Positions 7,847 to 15,851 of a stretch of 33,579 bases of DNA are shown piece by piece (position 1 is the first letter of the stretch; every line of letters begins with the position of its first letter). The stretch is from Nostoc linckia FACHB-104. Its GTDB lineage: Bacteria > Cyanobacteriota > Cyanobacteriia > Cyanobacteriales > Nostocaceae. The notes under the pieces were generated by a model. That model was given only the letters and a program-made list of their open reading frames with translations. It made no database searches and had not been told where the DNA came from. The stretch spans positions 1-33,579 of the forward strand of contig NZ_JACJQJ010000085.1 in the NCBI RefSeq assembly GCF_014696615.1. The letters are read 5' to 3'. Both the position numbers and the translations under genes were made by a program.

Positions 7847-9187
7847 TTACAAAATCTTGCGTCCTGTTAATACTTCGCGCACATTTAACATTGCGGTGTA
7901 TGTAGGTAAAATATGTAGCGTTTCGTTGTTGGGTGTACGCTCTAAGGCGGTGTTAATAGCCTGACGTAAATCTTCTTCCACAATTAGTTTAAAATTTTGG
8001 GCAGAATTGGGGTCACTGTAGCGCAGACGTAATGCCATATCATAAGCGCGATCGCCACTTACTACTAAAGTCCCCCCACGCTGAACTAGTTTCTCTGTAT
8101 CTACATCCCAAATCCAAGAGACATCTTCGCCATCTTGTACTCGGTCGTTTAATACTAGCAAAGTAGTTTTATCGGCACTTTCTGTAACTACGCGAATAGT
8201 TTCATTCGTCCCCACAGGATTTTTTGATAATAGAATTCTTACCTTTTTGCCGTTAATTTCTAACTCTTCTGCACGACCAAAAGCTGCTTGGAAATTGGGA
8301 ATTGTCTCGCGGATAGTAGCTGCTTCAACTCCTAATTCTTGGGCAGCAGTGGCAGCAGCTAAGGTATTGTATTTGTTATATAAACCCACCAAAATTTGCG
8401 GCCATTCGCTACTATTCAAGCTGGGTTGACTTCTACTAAAGCCGCAATTAGAACAGCTATATTCCCCCATGTGGGACAAGTAAACGCCTTTGTAGTCTAA
8501 AGCTTTCCCGCATCTAGGACAATAAATCGAATCTACAGCATGGGGAATTGCTTCTAAATAATGTTCCGGTTCACTTAAACCAAAAAAGGAAACTCGCTGT
8601 TGGGTTAGTTGTTGACCGAGATAGCAAATTGTTGGGTCATCGGCATTTGCCACTACGATAGTGTCAGGTGATAAAGTTGCGATCGCCTTTCCCCACCGCT
8701 TACTAATAGTATCGACTTCCCCGTACCTGTCGAGTTGGTCGCGGAATAAGTTTAAACACAGAATTAGCTTTGGCTGAATCGGCGCTAAAACCCTGGGTAA
8801 GATATTTTCATCAACTTCTAAAATGGCAAAGTCAACATCCAAGCTACCCAGAATGTTAGTGTTATCCATCAGCGCAGTCATCAGCCCATTTTCCAAATTT
8901 GCGCCTGTAGAGTTATGAGCAACACGGTAGCCTTGGCGTTCTAAAATTTCCCGTAACAGCAGCGATGTGGTAGTTTTACCATTAGTACCAGCAATGAGAA
9001 TTGCCCCTTTTTTCACCTGCTGACTCAATAACTGCAACAGCTTCGGTTCAATCCGCCGAGCAATTGAGCCTGGTAATACACTAGCAGCACCCAAGCGGAG
9101 CGATCGCACTATAAATGTCACACCTTTTGCGACTGACACCGCCAAACCCAGTTTGAGCCTATCTATAAGTTGTATTTTGTTTGCCAC
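7847..9187 (-). CDS. murT: MurT, Mur-ligase-family subunit of the lipid II amidation complex
   Basis: A 446-residue Mur ligase family protein. The ATP-binding loop GTNGKTTT is at residues 67-74. A four-cysteine zinc ribbon is inserted at 223-248 (CPRC and CSNC, 18 residues apart), as in MurT. The C-terminal DUF1727-type domain contains LNDRVQDGEDVSWIWDVD, the region that in known MurT carries the Asp used together with the GatD active site. A mildly hydrophobic N-terminal stretch may bring it close to the membrane. It activates the alpha-carboxyl of D-Glu in lipid II for amidation in Gram-positives; in this organism the substrate is inferred. It is followed by gatD after 246 bases of tandem repeats, so the two are probably one transcript. 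Confidence 0.9.
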   Translation of the reverse strand: MANKIQLIDRLKLGLAVSVAKGVTFIVRSLRLGAASVLPGSIARRIEPKLLQLLSQQVKKGAILIAGTNGKTTTSLLLREILERQGYRVAHNSTGANLENGLMTALMDNTNILGSLDVDFAILEVDENILPRVLAPIQPKLILCLNLFRDQLDRYGEVDTISKRWGKAIATLSPDTIVVANADDPTICYLGQQLTQQRVSFFGLSEPEHYLEAIPHAVDSIYCPRCGKALDYKGVYLSHMGEYSCSNCGFSRSQPSLNSSEWPQILVGLYNKYNTLAAATAAQELGVEAATIRETIPNFQAAFGRAEELEINGKKVRILLSKNPVGTNETIRVVTESADKTTLLVLNDRVQDGEDVSWIWDVDTEKLVQRGGTLVVSGDRAYDMALRLRYSDPNSAQNFKLIVEEDLRQAINTALERTPNNETLHILPTYTAMLNVREVLTGRKIL

Positions 9188-9270
9188 AGTAGTTAATAGC
9201 TTAAGTTTTAAATTAATCTTGTGAGTTTAGCGAATCCTTGCTCAAAAAGCCAGCCAAACCCTGAAGGGAA

Positions 9271-9356
9271 TTCAAAATTCAAAATTCAAAATTATTTCTC
9301 CCTCATCCCCTAATCCCCAATCCCCAATCCCCAATCCCCACTACTCCCCAGTCCCC
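9271..9356. repeat. Short tandem repeats in the murT/PSI-factor divergent spacer
   Basis: Three copies of TTCAAAA (9271-9293), then about six heptamers of the CCCCAAT/CCCCAGT type (9306-9356). The 274-bp spacer 9188-9461 separates two divergent genes and must hold both promoters; none could be assigned firmly. Confidence 0.8.
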
Positions 9357-9461
9357 ATAGGCGTTATCTTAAAAAATAGTGCATAGACGTAAATCATCTA
9401 TCCAGCGCTGTTTGCTGAATTCAGCACAAACTGACAAATTGTAGTTCTCAAGGTTCATTTA

Positions 9462-10046
9462 ATGAATGGCGTAAAGTATCGGTTTTTACATAAAAAATCT
9501 AATTGGCAACGATGGGTTTCCAAAGCTTTAGTGATGCTTGTTTGCCTGTTCATTATCAATATGCAAGCAGCATCTGCTGGTCTTAAAGATGACATTTATG
9601 ATGGCAACATTTTCGTGGTTTATGCTGGTAATGGTTCACTGGTTCCACCGAGACAAACACTAGCACAGACTTTAGCAGAGCATAAACCAGCATTTTTGGC
9701 TTTTTATGTTGACGACAGCAAAGATTGTAAGGAATATGCCATTACAATTTCACGAGTGCAAGAATTCTATGGCAAAGTCGTAGAAATTCTTCCCATCAGT
9801 GTAGATACCATCCCTGCTAAAAAAACCTATGAACCTACGGAAGCAGGATATTACTACTCTGGCGCTGTTCCTCAAGTTGTAGTCTTTGATCAATCAGGTA
9901 AAGTACTTTTAAATAAGCAGGGTCAAGTTCCCTTTGAGGACATCGACGATCGCTTTCGTGAGGTGTTTGATTTATTACCACGCACCGAATCAGTGCAATT
10001 AAAACGGCGTTCTTTTAATGAGTTCAGTAGTGAGTTAAGTAAATAA
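9462..10046 (+). CDS. Thioredoxin-like thylakoid protein, photosystem I accumulation factor family
   Basis: A 194-residue protein with an N-terminal hydrophobic segment (about residues 20-38, LVMLVCLFIINMQAASA) that could be a signal peptide with cleavage after ASA, or an anchor, placing the rest in the thylakoid or periplasmic lumen. The remainder has a thioredoxin-like run: IFVVYAGNGSLVPP, AFLAFYVDDSKDCKEYA, and a cis-Pro-like AVPQVVVFDQSGKV. There is only one Cys (in KDCKEYA) where an active thioredoxin would have CxxC, so a redox role is doubtful. It matches the conserved cyanobacterial family annotated as a thylakoid membrane photosystem I accumulation factor; this naming comes from memory of the family. 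A clear terminator follows. Confidence 0.75.
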   Translation: MNGVKYRFLHKKSNWQRWVSKALVMLVCLFIINMQAASAGLKDDIYDGNIFVVYAGNGSLVPPRQTLAQTLAEHKPAFLAFYVDDSKDCKEYAITISRVQEFYGKVVEILPISVDTIPAKKTYEPTEAGYYYSGAVPQVVVFDQSGKVLLNKQGQVPFEDIDDRFREVFDLLPRTESVQLKRRSFNEFSSELSK

Positions 10047-10051
10047 CTTGA

Positions 10052-10083
10052 AGGGTAGACCAAATGGTCTGCCCTAAGTTTTT
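10052..10083 (+). terminator. Rho-independent terminator after the PSI accumulation factor gene
   Basis: AGGGTAGACC-AAAT-GGTCTGCCCT forms a 10-bp stem with one G-T pair and a 4-base loop, followed by AAGTTTTT. It starts 6 bases after the stop codon. Confidence 0.85.
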
Positions 10084-10189
10084 ATCATTTCAAACAATTA
10101 AGACTGCTATATCTGATACTGCATTTACTATAAAGTTAAATCATAATATTACAATAATCTACCTTAGCCATTAAGAAAGTTGATCCATA

Positions 10190-10258
10190 ATCAATAACTA
10201 ACGACAAATAACAAATGACAAATAACTAACAACAAATGACCAATGACAAATGACAATT
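10190..10258. repeat. ACAAATG-type short tandem repeat
   Basis: Degenerate heptamers of the ACAAATG/ACAAATA/ACTAACA type run up to the next gene. The repeat provides a TTG at 10257 in frame with that gene, which is probably not the true start. Confidence 0.8.
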
Positions 10259-10280
10259 GACTAATTTAGAGTGTGTTCTG

Positions 10281-10889
10281 ATGTCAAAGGTTTACACTAC
10301 CGAGGAACTTATAAAAATATTGGCAGATGAGCGTCAAGCTTGCTTGAAAGGTGAACGCCTGAAGTTAGAAGTCACGGTCTCTGGCAATCCTTTAATTGAC
10401 CAATTTATCAGAAGCGATGGTCTACAAAAGTTCACTGCCTATCAAGATTTTAAATCCGCCATTCACGATTATCAAAGACAAAATCATGTCTCAGGAATTA
10501 TCTGGCATGAAGTGAATGTTAAAGGAAAAACCTTCAAATATCCCAAAATAGATCATGAGCTAATAGCTCTTACTAGTGATTTGGCAATATTACATACTGC
10601 TAAAAATTCTATCTTAGAATTTTGGTATGAAATCACAGTAGAAATGGACTTATATCTAAGTTTTAATAATAGCAAACAATACCAGAAAATTAATCAGCCT
10701 GATGTCGCAAGAATTGCTCAAATAACAGAATGGGCAAGTTTATGGAAATGGGAAAATTCCAACTTTCTAGAAATTATGTTGCAGTTAGGATGGGGTAAAC
10801 CAGAAGAAGCTCAATATAAACGTGGTAGACCACATTCTGGTAGTGAATATATTCATGCGGTAAATCCCGGAAACCGCCCAATTGGTTAA
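10281..10889 (+). CDS. Conserved-looking protein of unknown function, 202 residues
   Basis: I do not recognise the family. From the ATG at 10281 the protein begins MSKVYTTEELIKILADERQACLKGE and has 202 residues, mostly soluble, mixed alpha/beta in character, with no signal peptide or membrane segment. Aromatic-rich stretches include EFWYEITVEMDLYL and EWASLWKWENSNF; the C-terminus is basic and Gly/Pro-rich (KRGRPHSGSEY, NPGNRPIG). I prefer this ATG over the in-frame TTG at 10257 because the latter lies in a tandem repeat. The upstream site is weak (TTAGAG). It stands alone, with the terminator of the previous gene upstream and a gene-poor kilobase downstream. Confidence 0.75.
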   Translation: MSKVYTTEELIKILADERQACLKGERLKLEVTVSGNPLIDQFIRSDGLQKFTAYQDFKSAIHDYQRQNHVSGIIWHEVNVKGKTFKYPKIDHELIALTSDLAILHTAKNSILEFWYEITVEMDLYLSFNNSKQYQKINQPDVARIAQITEWASLWKWENSNFLEIMLQLGWGKPEEAQYKRGRPHSGSEYIHAVNPGNRPIG

Positions 10890-10991
10890 TTGAGATGTAA
10901 AAGTAATACCAATTAAAATAATGTTTGCGACAGTAATCTTAAGTAGTAGCGTGGCTAGGCTAAAATAGTGCAATAAAAAAGACAGGACTCC

Positions 10992-11049
10992 GCCAGTACC
11001 AGCAAAAATTGATGGTCATCGCCAGTACCAGCAAAAATTGATGGTCATC
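10992..11049. repeat. Perfect 29-bp tandem duplication
   Basis: Two identical adjacent 29-bp copies beginning GCCAGTACCAGCAAAAA and ending GATGGTCATC (10992-11020 and 11021-11049). Perfect identity points to a recent duplication. Confidence 0.95.
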
Positions 11050-11601
11050 AAGAAGCTCAGATTATCGCACTGTGTTGTTCCGAACAGTCAAAAGTCAAAA
11101 ATTTAGATTTTTTGGAATCTTGATATTTGACTCTGGAAAAACCTAAACGAAAAAAATATGACGCTTGCGTAAGTCCTAATAAATTAGGCTAATTCAAAGT
11201 TTGGTAGTTGCTTCAGTGATTAGCGAATGATAGTATTAGCTGAAGTTGCTTAGGCAAAAAAATAGTAATTGCAGATAAATGTACAGCAATAGGCACCGCG
11301 AAAAACTAATCAACTGCACTCATTCAGCGGTAGATTGCCAGCACAACATCAGCAATTACTAAATATAGCTTGAGAGGAAATAAAGTTAATATTTGGTTTG
11401 AGCAATCTCAAACCAACTTAGATTTATTAAGAAAATAACCAAGAAGGTAGATACAATCGTCTTTGCCAGACAGATGAGAATCTGCACATTACGACATCGT
11501 TGCGTAAATAAAGTTCAGATTCCCAACAGTGCAAAAGTCTATAATTAAGTTCTTTTGACTTACTCTGTAGCGGCACTAGACTTTGATGATTAGTCTTAAA
11601 T

Positions 11602-11727
11602 TTAGTGAAAATCGCACGGATGTTGGATTTGGATGTTATCAATTTCAGTAAGCAGAGCAGCCAACTCCTCCAAATCCATCAATTGAGAAAAGAAACCTAA
11701 ACTAGAGTATTTTTCGGGCAAGCCCAT
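11602..11727 (-). CDS. Possible 41-residue small protein or gene remnant
   Basis: An ATG-initiated frame of 41 codons reads MGLPEKYSSLGFFSQLMDL, then EELAALLTEIDNIQIQHPCDFH. Its acidic, Leu-rich composition looks like real coding sequence. A weak AAGAG lies about 13 bases upstream. On the opposite strand, overlapping frames (FFGQAHEVAELLVQWYK near 11710-11760, and MVQVILEENWLSKSK from 11751) also look protein-like, so the area may be a decayed gene instead. No family recognised. Confidence 0.25.
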   Translation of the reverse strand: MGLPEKYSSLGFFSQLMDLEELAALLTEIDNIQIQHPCDFH

Positions 11728-11880
11728 GAAGTTGCTGAACTCTTAGTGCAATGGTACAAGTGATTCTTGAAGAAAATTGGTTGAGTAAATCTAAAGTTGA
11801 AGAATCATCTTTTCTCTAGCCAAGACAGATTCATTTCTCTGGAATTACCAATTCTACTCTGAATGCAAAGATTGCAACTT

Positions 11881-12180
11881 CTAATTTTGCAAATCTGCGT
11901 ATCTTTGATCGAGACGAAAATCAGGTGCAGGCTCTAACTTGAGCCATTGTTTACGTTTAGTTTTATTCTTGAGGATATTTACATAATTATCAGCGTAACG
12001 GAAAGCTGATGCACGGTCATAAGCAGCAATTGCTACGGCTTGGGAAAACACTTTTGTGGGTATTTCGTAGCCTGCAAATTTTTGCAGTAAAATAAACAAA
12101 TCTTCTTCAGTTACAGGTAAAGAAACTTCTTCTACCTGTTCGGGTTCGTTAAATATTTCTTCATTTAGCGCTCTGGACAT
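11881..12180 (-). CDS. Small protein of unknown function, 99 residues, coupled to the upstream gene
   Basis: Family not recognised. From the ATG at 12180 it reads MSRALNEEIFNEPEQVEEVS: an acidic N-terminal third, then a helical-looking stretch (EEDLFILLQKFAGYEIPTKV) and a basic segment (LKNKTKRKQWLK). The start is fixed by a strong Shine-Dalgarno GGGGAGGT whose last base lies 5 bases upstream; the longer in-frame start at 12210 lacks such a site. It overlaps the end of the upstream gene by 20 bases, so the two are probably translated together. There is no signal peptide or membrane segment. Confidence 0.75.
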   Translation of the reverse strand: MSRALNEEIFNEPEQVEEVSLPVTEEDLFILLQKFAGYEIPTKVFSQAVAIAAYDRASAFRYADNYVNILKNKTKRKQWLKLEPAPDFRLDQRYADLQN

Positions 12181-12406
12181 TGAGTACCTCCCCAAAAGCA
12201 TAAGATGCAAAACCGGCGATGAAATTTAGCTGTTGCTCACGAGTCTGTAGATTTACCGGGAGTTCATTACTAGAACATCCAATCTCCCGTAAAATTTCCA
12301 AGCAATAAGCACTCAGTTCGGTATATGAAGCTCTTTCCCAATTTCGAGCAACCTCTTTCGCTTTCTCCAGGTTGACTCGAATCACCGTCATTACAGGGCT
12401 TGTCAT
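12161..12406 (-). CDS. Small protein of unknown function, 81 residues
   Basis: Family not recognised. The protein reads MTSPVMTVIRVNLEKAKEVA at the start and is helical and mixed-charge, with two Cys (in AYCLEIL and REIGCSSNE) and an aromatic C-terminal part (FIAGFASYAFGEVLN). The start is well supported by AGGAGGG 7 bases upstream (12414-12420 on the other strand). It is the first gene of a two-gene unit with the overlapping 99-residue gene. The small size, tight coupling and acidic partner recall toxin-antitoxin or adaptor pairs, but no toxin or DNA-binding motif is visible, so I assign no function. Confidence 0.75.
   Translation of the reverse strand: MTSPVMTVIRVNLEKAKEVARNWERASYTELSAYCLEILREIGCSSNELPVNLQTREQQLNFIAGFASYAFGEVLNVQSAK
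12186..12193 (-). promoter_or_regulatory. Strong ribosome-binding site that sets the 12180 start
   Basis: GGGGAGGT on the minus strand, 5 bases before the ATG at 12180 and inside the coding end of the upstream gene. It decides between the 99- and 109-residue versions. Confidence 0.8.
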
Positions 12407-12742
12407 AAATCTACCCTCCTTTTCTGGATATCGTCATTTTGCTCGGAACGACAAATCCATGTAACCGTGTTATTGCGGAATTTCTCTAGGGGGGCTAGGG
12501 GAATATCAGGGTATTTACGGTTTATTTTTAGTGGCTATCAGTTGGGGTGACTCTATGTTTTTACACACACTTCATACATAGAGATTATTGTCATACTTTA
12601 TAGCAGTGAAAGCATTCTAGGCGATAATAATTTATATTCTCTTAATATTTTTGTGTGTTTACTTACATTTACTTAAGTGTGATTACTTAAAAGAGTAGGC
12701 GCAGAATCAAGGGAGATTTAACGAACAAACCTACCATTTCTT

Positions 12743-13034
12743 CCGTTAAAAAATATTGCATTAGCAGTGAGTAAGCAATATTTAACGGTAACTCCCCTTA
12801 GTTGAGGGTCATTCTCGAATCCGAAAAAATTATGGTACACAGAGGGTGACATTGTCGATACTACTTAGGTGGGATTGCGGGAAAATACAGCGATCGCCTA
12901 CAACAATTTCAGTATTCCCAATTTTCGCCATAAATCAGCATATTTCTGGCGTGGGATCGCTGTATTGAAAGCAGCAGGATTAGGCACTTCTTCCCTATGC
13001 CCAAAAACTCCATAACCTCGGGGTTGGAGTTTTT
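12743..13034 (+). ncRNA. Candidate structured non-coding RNA ending in a terminator
   Basis: Helices seen: CCGTTAAA..ATATTGC (12743-12759) with GCAATATTTAACGG (12775-12788); AATACAGCGATC (12884-12895) with GATCGCTGTATT (12955-12966), perfect 12 bp; nested inside it CGCCATAAAT/ATTTCTGGCG (12926-12951, one mismatch). The run ends at the hairpin 13003-13034. The strand is chosen because the last hairpin precedes clpB and has a T-run. It does not match the signature sequences I know for RNase P RNA, tmRNA, SRP RNA or Yfr1. It could also be a small mobile palindromic element or a clpB leader. Confidence 0.3.
13003..13034 (+). terminator. Terminator-like hairpin 200 bp upstream of clpB
   Basis: AAAAACTCC plus AACC pair with GGTT plus GGAGTTTTT around a TCGG loop (2-base bulge). 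The five T residues close the stem. Nearly symmetric, it could work on either strand, as a terminator of an upstream RNA or as an attenuator in a long clpB leader. Confidence 0.6.
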
Positions 13035-13232
13035 CATTGTTATTTGGGCTAATACTACTACTTAAGAAAGACGTGAAGACCGATCCAGCTAGTTGTCACG
13101 CTTTTCTTACAATGACTTTATCAGGACTAATCTCAATTCTCTTTGCCATGAACACTTAGCAAAGACGGATGAACCGTCGTTTGCGAGTGATAATTATCCC
13201 CTCTGTGTCTGGAGTGGTTTCTCCACAAGCCT

Positions 13233-15851
13233 ATGCAACCCACTAATCCCAACCAATTTACAGAAAAAGCCTGGGAAGCGATCGCCCATACCCCAGATAT
13301 TGCTAAACAATATCAGCAACAACAGATAGAAAGCGAACACCTGATGAAAGCGCTGCTAGAACAAGAAGGTCTAGCTAGCGGGATATTGACAAAAGCAGGT
13401 GTGAATCTGCAAAAAATCCGTGATCGCGCCGAACAATTTATTCAACGTCAGCCCAAGGTATCCGGTAGCAGCACTTCTGTCTACTTAGGACGCAGTTTGG
13501 ATACACTTTTAGACCGGGCGGATGTTTATCGTAAAGAATTTAAGGATGAATATATTTCTATCGAGCATCTTTTGCTCGCTTATGCCAAAGATGACCGCTT
13601 TGGTAAAGGTTTATGCCAAGAATTTGGTTTAGACGAAGGCAAACTAAAAAATATTATTAAACAAATTCGGGGGAGCCAGACAGTGACCGACCAAAATCCA
13701 GAAGGTAAATACCAATCACTGGAAAAATACGGGCGTGATCTCACAGAAGCGGCTCGTAAAGGTCAACTCGATCCGGTGATTGGGCGCGATGATGAAATTC
13801 GCCGCACTATCCAAATTCTCTCTCGCCGGACTAAGAATAACCCCGTACTCATCGGTGAACCTGGTGTAGGTAAAACTGCGATCGCGGAAGGATTAGCACA
13901 GCGAATTGTCGCCGGTGATGTCCCCCAGTCCCTCAAAGACCGGAAGCTGATTGCTTTAGATATGGGTGCTTTGATTGCAGGGGCGAAATTCCGGGGTGAA
14001 TTTGAAGAACGTCTCAAAGCAGTATTAAAAGAAGTTACTGAATCTGGCGGCAATATAGTTTTATTTATCGATGAAATTCATACTGTTGTTGGCGCTGGTG
14101 CAACCCAAGGCGCAATGGATGCGGGTAACTTACTCAAACCGATGCTGGCTAGAGGTGAATTGCGCTGTATCGGGGCGACAACTTTAGATGAATACCGTAA
14201 GTACATTGAAAAAGATGCAGCTTTAGAAAGACGCTTCCAGCAAGTTTATGTCGATCAACCCAGCGTAGAAGATACCATCTCTATCTTACGGGGGTTGAAA
14301 GAACGCTATGAAGTCCACCACGGGGTGAGGATTTCCGATAGTTCTTTAGTGGCTGCGGCGACTTTATCTAGTCGCTATATTAGCGATCGCTTTTTACCAG
14401 ATAAAGCCATCGACCTAGTAGACGAAGCCGCTGCGCGATTAAAAATGGAGATTACTTCCAAACCAGAAGAACTTGACGAAATTGATCGCAAGATTCTGCA
14501 ACTGGAAATGGAAAAGCTATCTCTGCAAAAAGAAAGCGATGCAGCTTCTAGAGAACGCTTAGAAAGACTAGACAAAGAACTTGCGGATTTAAAAGAAGAG
14601 CAAAGAACGCTGAATACTCAATGGCAATCTGAAAAAGATATTATCAATAAGATTCAGGCTGTCAAAGAAGAAATTGACCGCGTTAATCTAGAAATTCAGC
14701 AAGCAGAAAGGGATTACGACCTTAACCGGGCTGCGGAATTAAAATATGGTAAGTTAACCGATTTACATCGCCGACTAGAAGCCACAGAAAGCGAACTCGC
14801 ACAAGCCCAAGGAACTGGGAAATCACTGCTGCGGGAGGAAGTTACAGAAGCGGATATTGCGGAAGTGATTTCTAAGTGGACAGGAATTCCCATCAGTAAG
14901 TTGGTGGAATCTGAAAAAGAAAAACTACTGCACCTGGAAGATGAACTCCACCACCGAGTCATTGGCCAAGAAGAAGCAGTTACAGCCGTAGCCGATGCAA
15001 TTCAGCGATCGCGTGCTGGTTTAGCAGATCCTAACCGTCCCATTGCTAGCTTTATTTTCCTCGGCCCCACAGGTGTAGGTAAAACCGAGTTAGCCAAAGC
15101 CTTAGCAGCATATATGTTTGACACTGAAGAAGCTTTAGTGCGAATCGATATGTCAGAGTACATGGAGAAGCACGCAGTTTCGCGCTTAATTGGTGCGCCT
15201 CCGGGATACGTTGGTTATGAAGAAGGCGGACAACTGACAGAAGCAATTCGCCGTCGTCCTTATGCAGTAATTCTCTTTGATGAAATTGAGAAAGCGCACC
15301 CCGATGTGTTTAACATCTTCCTGCAAATCCTGGATGATGGTCGTGTCACCGATGCCCAAGGTCATACAGTAGACTTCAAAAATGCGATCATTATCATGAC
15401 TAGTAACATCGGTTCCCAGTACATTCTCGATGTCGCTGGCGATGATGCGCGTTACGACGAAATGCGTCATCGGGTGATGGAAGCTATGCGTAATAGTTTC
15501 CGTCCCGAGTTCCTCAACCGCATTGACGAATTAATTATCTTCCACAGCTTGCAGAAGCGGGAATTACGCCAAATCGTCTTGTTACAAGCGGATAGACTGC
15601 GCCAAAGACTTAGCGATCGCAAGATGTCCTTGAGACTCTCTGATGCGGCTCTTGACTTTTTAGCAGAAGTAGGATACGACCCTGTATTTGGAGCGCGTCC
15701 ACTGAAGCGAGCCATTCAGCGCGAGTTAGAAACACAAATTGCCAAATCTATCTTGCGCGGCGAATTCAACGATGGCGACTCTATCTTTGTCGATGTCCAA
15801 AATGAACGCCTTTCCTTCAGCCGCTTACCCGTTGAAGTGTTTAGTAGCTAG
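13233..15851 (+). CDS. clpB: ClpB disaggregase chaperone
   Basis: An 872-residue ClpB/Hsp104-type AAA+ protein, full length for the family. Order: Clp N-domain with two repeats (about residues 1-150), first nucleotide-binding domain with Walker A GEPGVGKT at 208-215 and Walker [10 protein letters not shown] near 280, the coiled-coil middle domain (about 410-540, rich in Lys/Glu), and the second nucleotide-binding domain with GPTGVGKT at 611-618 and [11 protein letters not shown] near 680, then the small C-terminal domain ([15 protein letters not shown]). It works in the cytosol with DnaK to resolubilise aggregated proteins after heat or other stress. Cyanobacteria often have two clpB genes; I cannot say which paralogue this is. 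The ATG at 13233 gives the usual [17 protein letters not shown] start. It has its own strong terminator. Confidence 0.97.
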   Translation: MQPTNPNQFTEKAWEAIAHTPDIAKQYQQQQIESEHLMKALLEQEGLASGILTKAGVNLQKIRDRAEQFIQRQPKVSGSSTSVYLGRSLDTLLDRADVYRKEFKDEYISIEHLLLAYAKDDRFGKGLCQEFGLDEGKLKNIIKQIRGSQTVTDQNPEGKYQSLEKYGRDLTEAARKGQLDPVIGRDDEIRRTIQILSRRTKNNPVLIGEPGVGKTAIAEGLAQRIVAGDVPQSLKDRKLIALDMGALIAGAKFRGEFEERLKAVLKEVTESGGNIVLFIDEIHTVVGAGATQGAMDAGNLLKPMLARGELRCIGATTLDEYRKYIEKDAALERRFQQVYVDQPSVEDTISILRGLKERYEVHHGVRISDSSLVAAATLSSRYISDRFLPDKAIDLVDEAAARLKMEITSKPEELDEIDRKILQLEMEKLSLQKESDAASRERLERLDKELADLKEEQRTLNTQWQSEKDIINKIQAVKEEIDRVNLEIQQAERDYDLNRAAELKYGKLTDLHRRLEATESELAQAQGTGKSLLREEVTEADIAEVISKWTGIPISKLVESEKEKLLHLEDELHHRVIGQEEAVTAVADAIQRSRAGLADPNRPIASFIFLGPTGVGKTELAKALAAYMFDTEEALVRIDMSEYMEKHAVSRLIGAPPGYVGYEEGGQLTEAIRRRPYAVILFDEIEKAHPDVFNIFLQILDDGRVTDAQGHTVDFKNAIIIMTSNIGSQYILDVAGDDARYDEMRHRVMEAMRNSFRPEFLNRIDELIIFHSLQKRELRQIVLLQADRLRQRLSDRKMSLRLSDAALDFLAEVGYDPVFGARPLKRAIQRELETQIAKSILRGEFNDGDSIFVDVQNERLSFSRLPVEVFSS

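Larger units (their letters stand above)
10890..11880. other. Gene-poor kilobase
   Basis: No robust gene. It holds a perfect 29-bp tandem duplication (10992-11049), a 10-bp perfect hairpin TTGGTTTGAG-CAAT-CTCAAACCAA (11393-11416), and protein-like short reading frames at 11602-11763 on both strands that may be remnants of a decayed gene. Base composition is AT-rich like neighbouring spacers. Confidence 0.65.
12407..13232. other. Structured 826-bp spacer upstream of clpB
   Basis: No convincing gene. It separates the minus-strand small-gene pair from clpB and must hold both promoters. From 12743 to 13034 it contains three inverted-repeat structures, the last a terminator-like hairpin. The frame at 13093-13329 overlaps clpB and is not credible. 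Confidence 0.7.

Noticed and set aside
7539-7905. Several open frames made of PIPHSPF- or GNGEWGM-type repeats
   Set aside because: They are translations of 7-bp tandem repeats (21-bp coding period), not genes.
10785-10973. 62-residue minus-strand frame with a hydrophobic stretch
   Set aside because: Lies antisense to the end of the 202-residue gene; no start signal or motif.
11427-11642. 71-residue minus-strand frame
   Set aside because: Begins with TTG, has no ribosome-binding site and an unnatural composition; it overlaps the more protein-like 41-codon frame.
11881-12406. Toxin-antitoxin module
   Set aside because: Size and coupling fit, but neither protein shows a toxin fold motif, catalytic residues or a DNA-binding motif.
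12743-13034. RNase P RNA, tmRNA, SRP RNA or Yfr1
   Set aside because: None of the conserved signature segments I know for these RNAs is present.
13093-13329. 78-residue frame overlapping the clpB start
   Set aside because: Overlaps the conserved clpB N-terminus in another frame, with no recognisable protein features.
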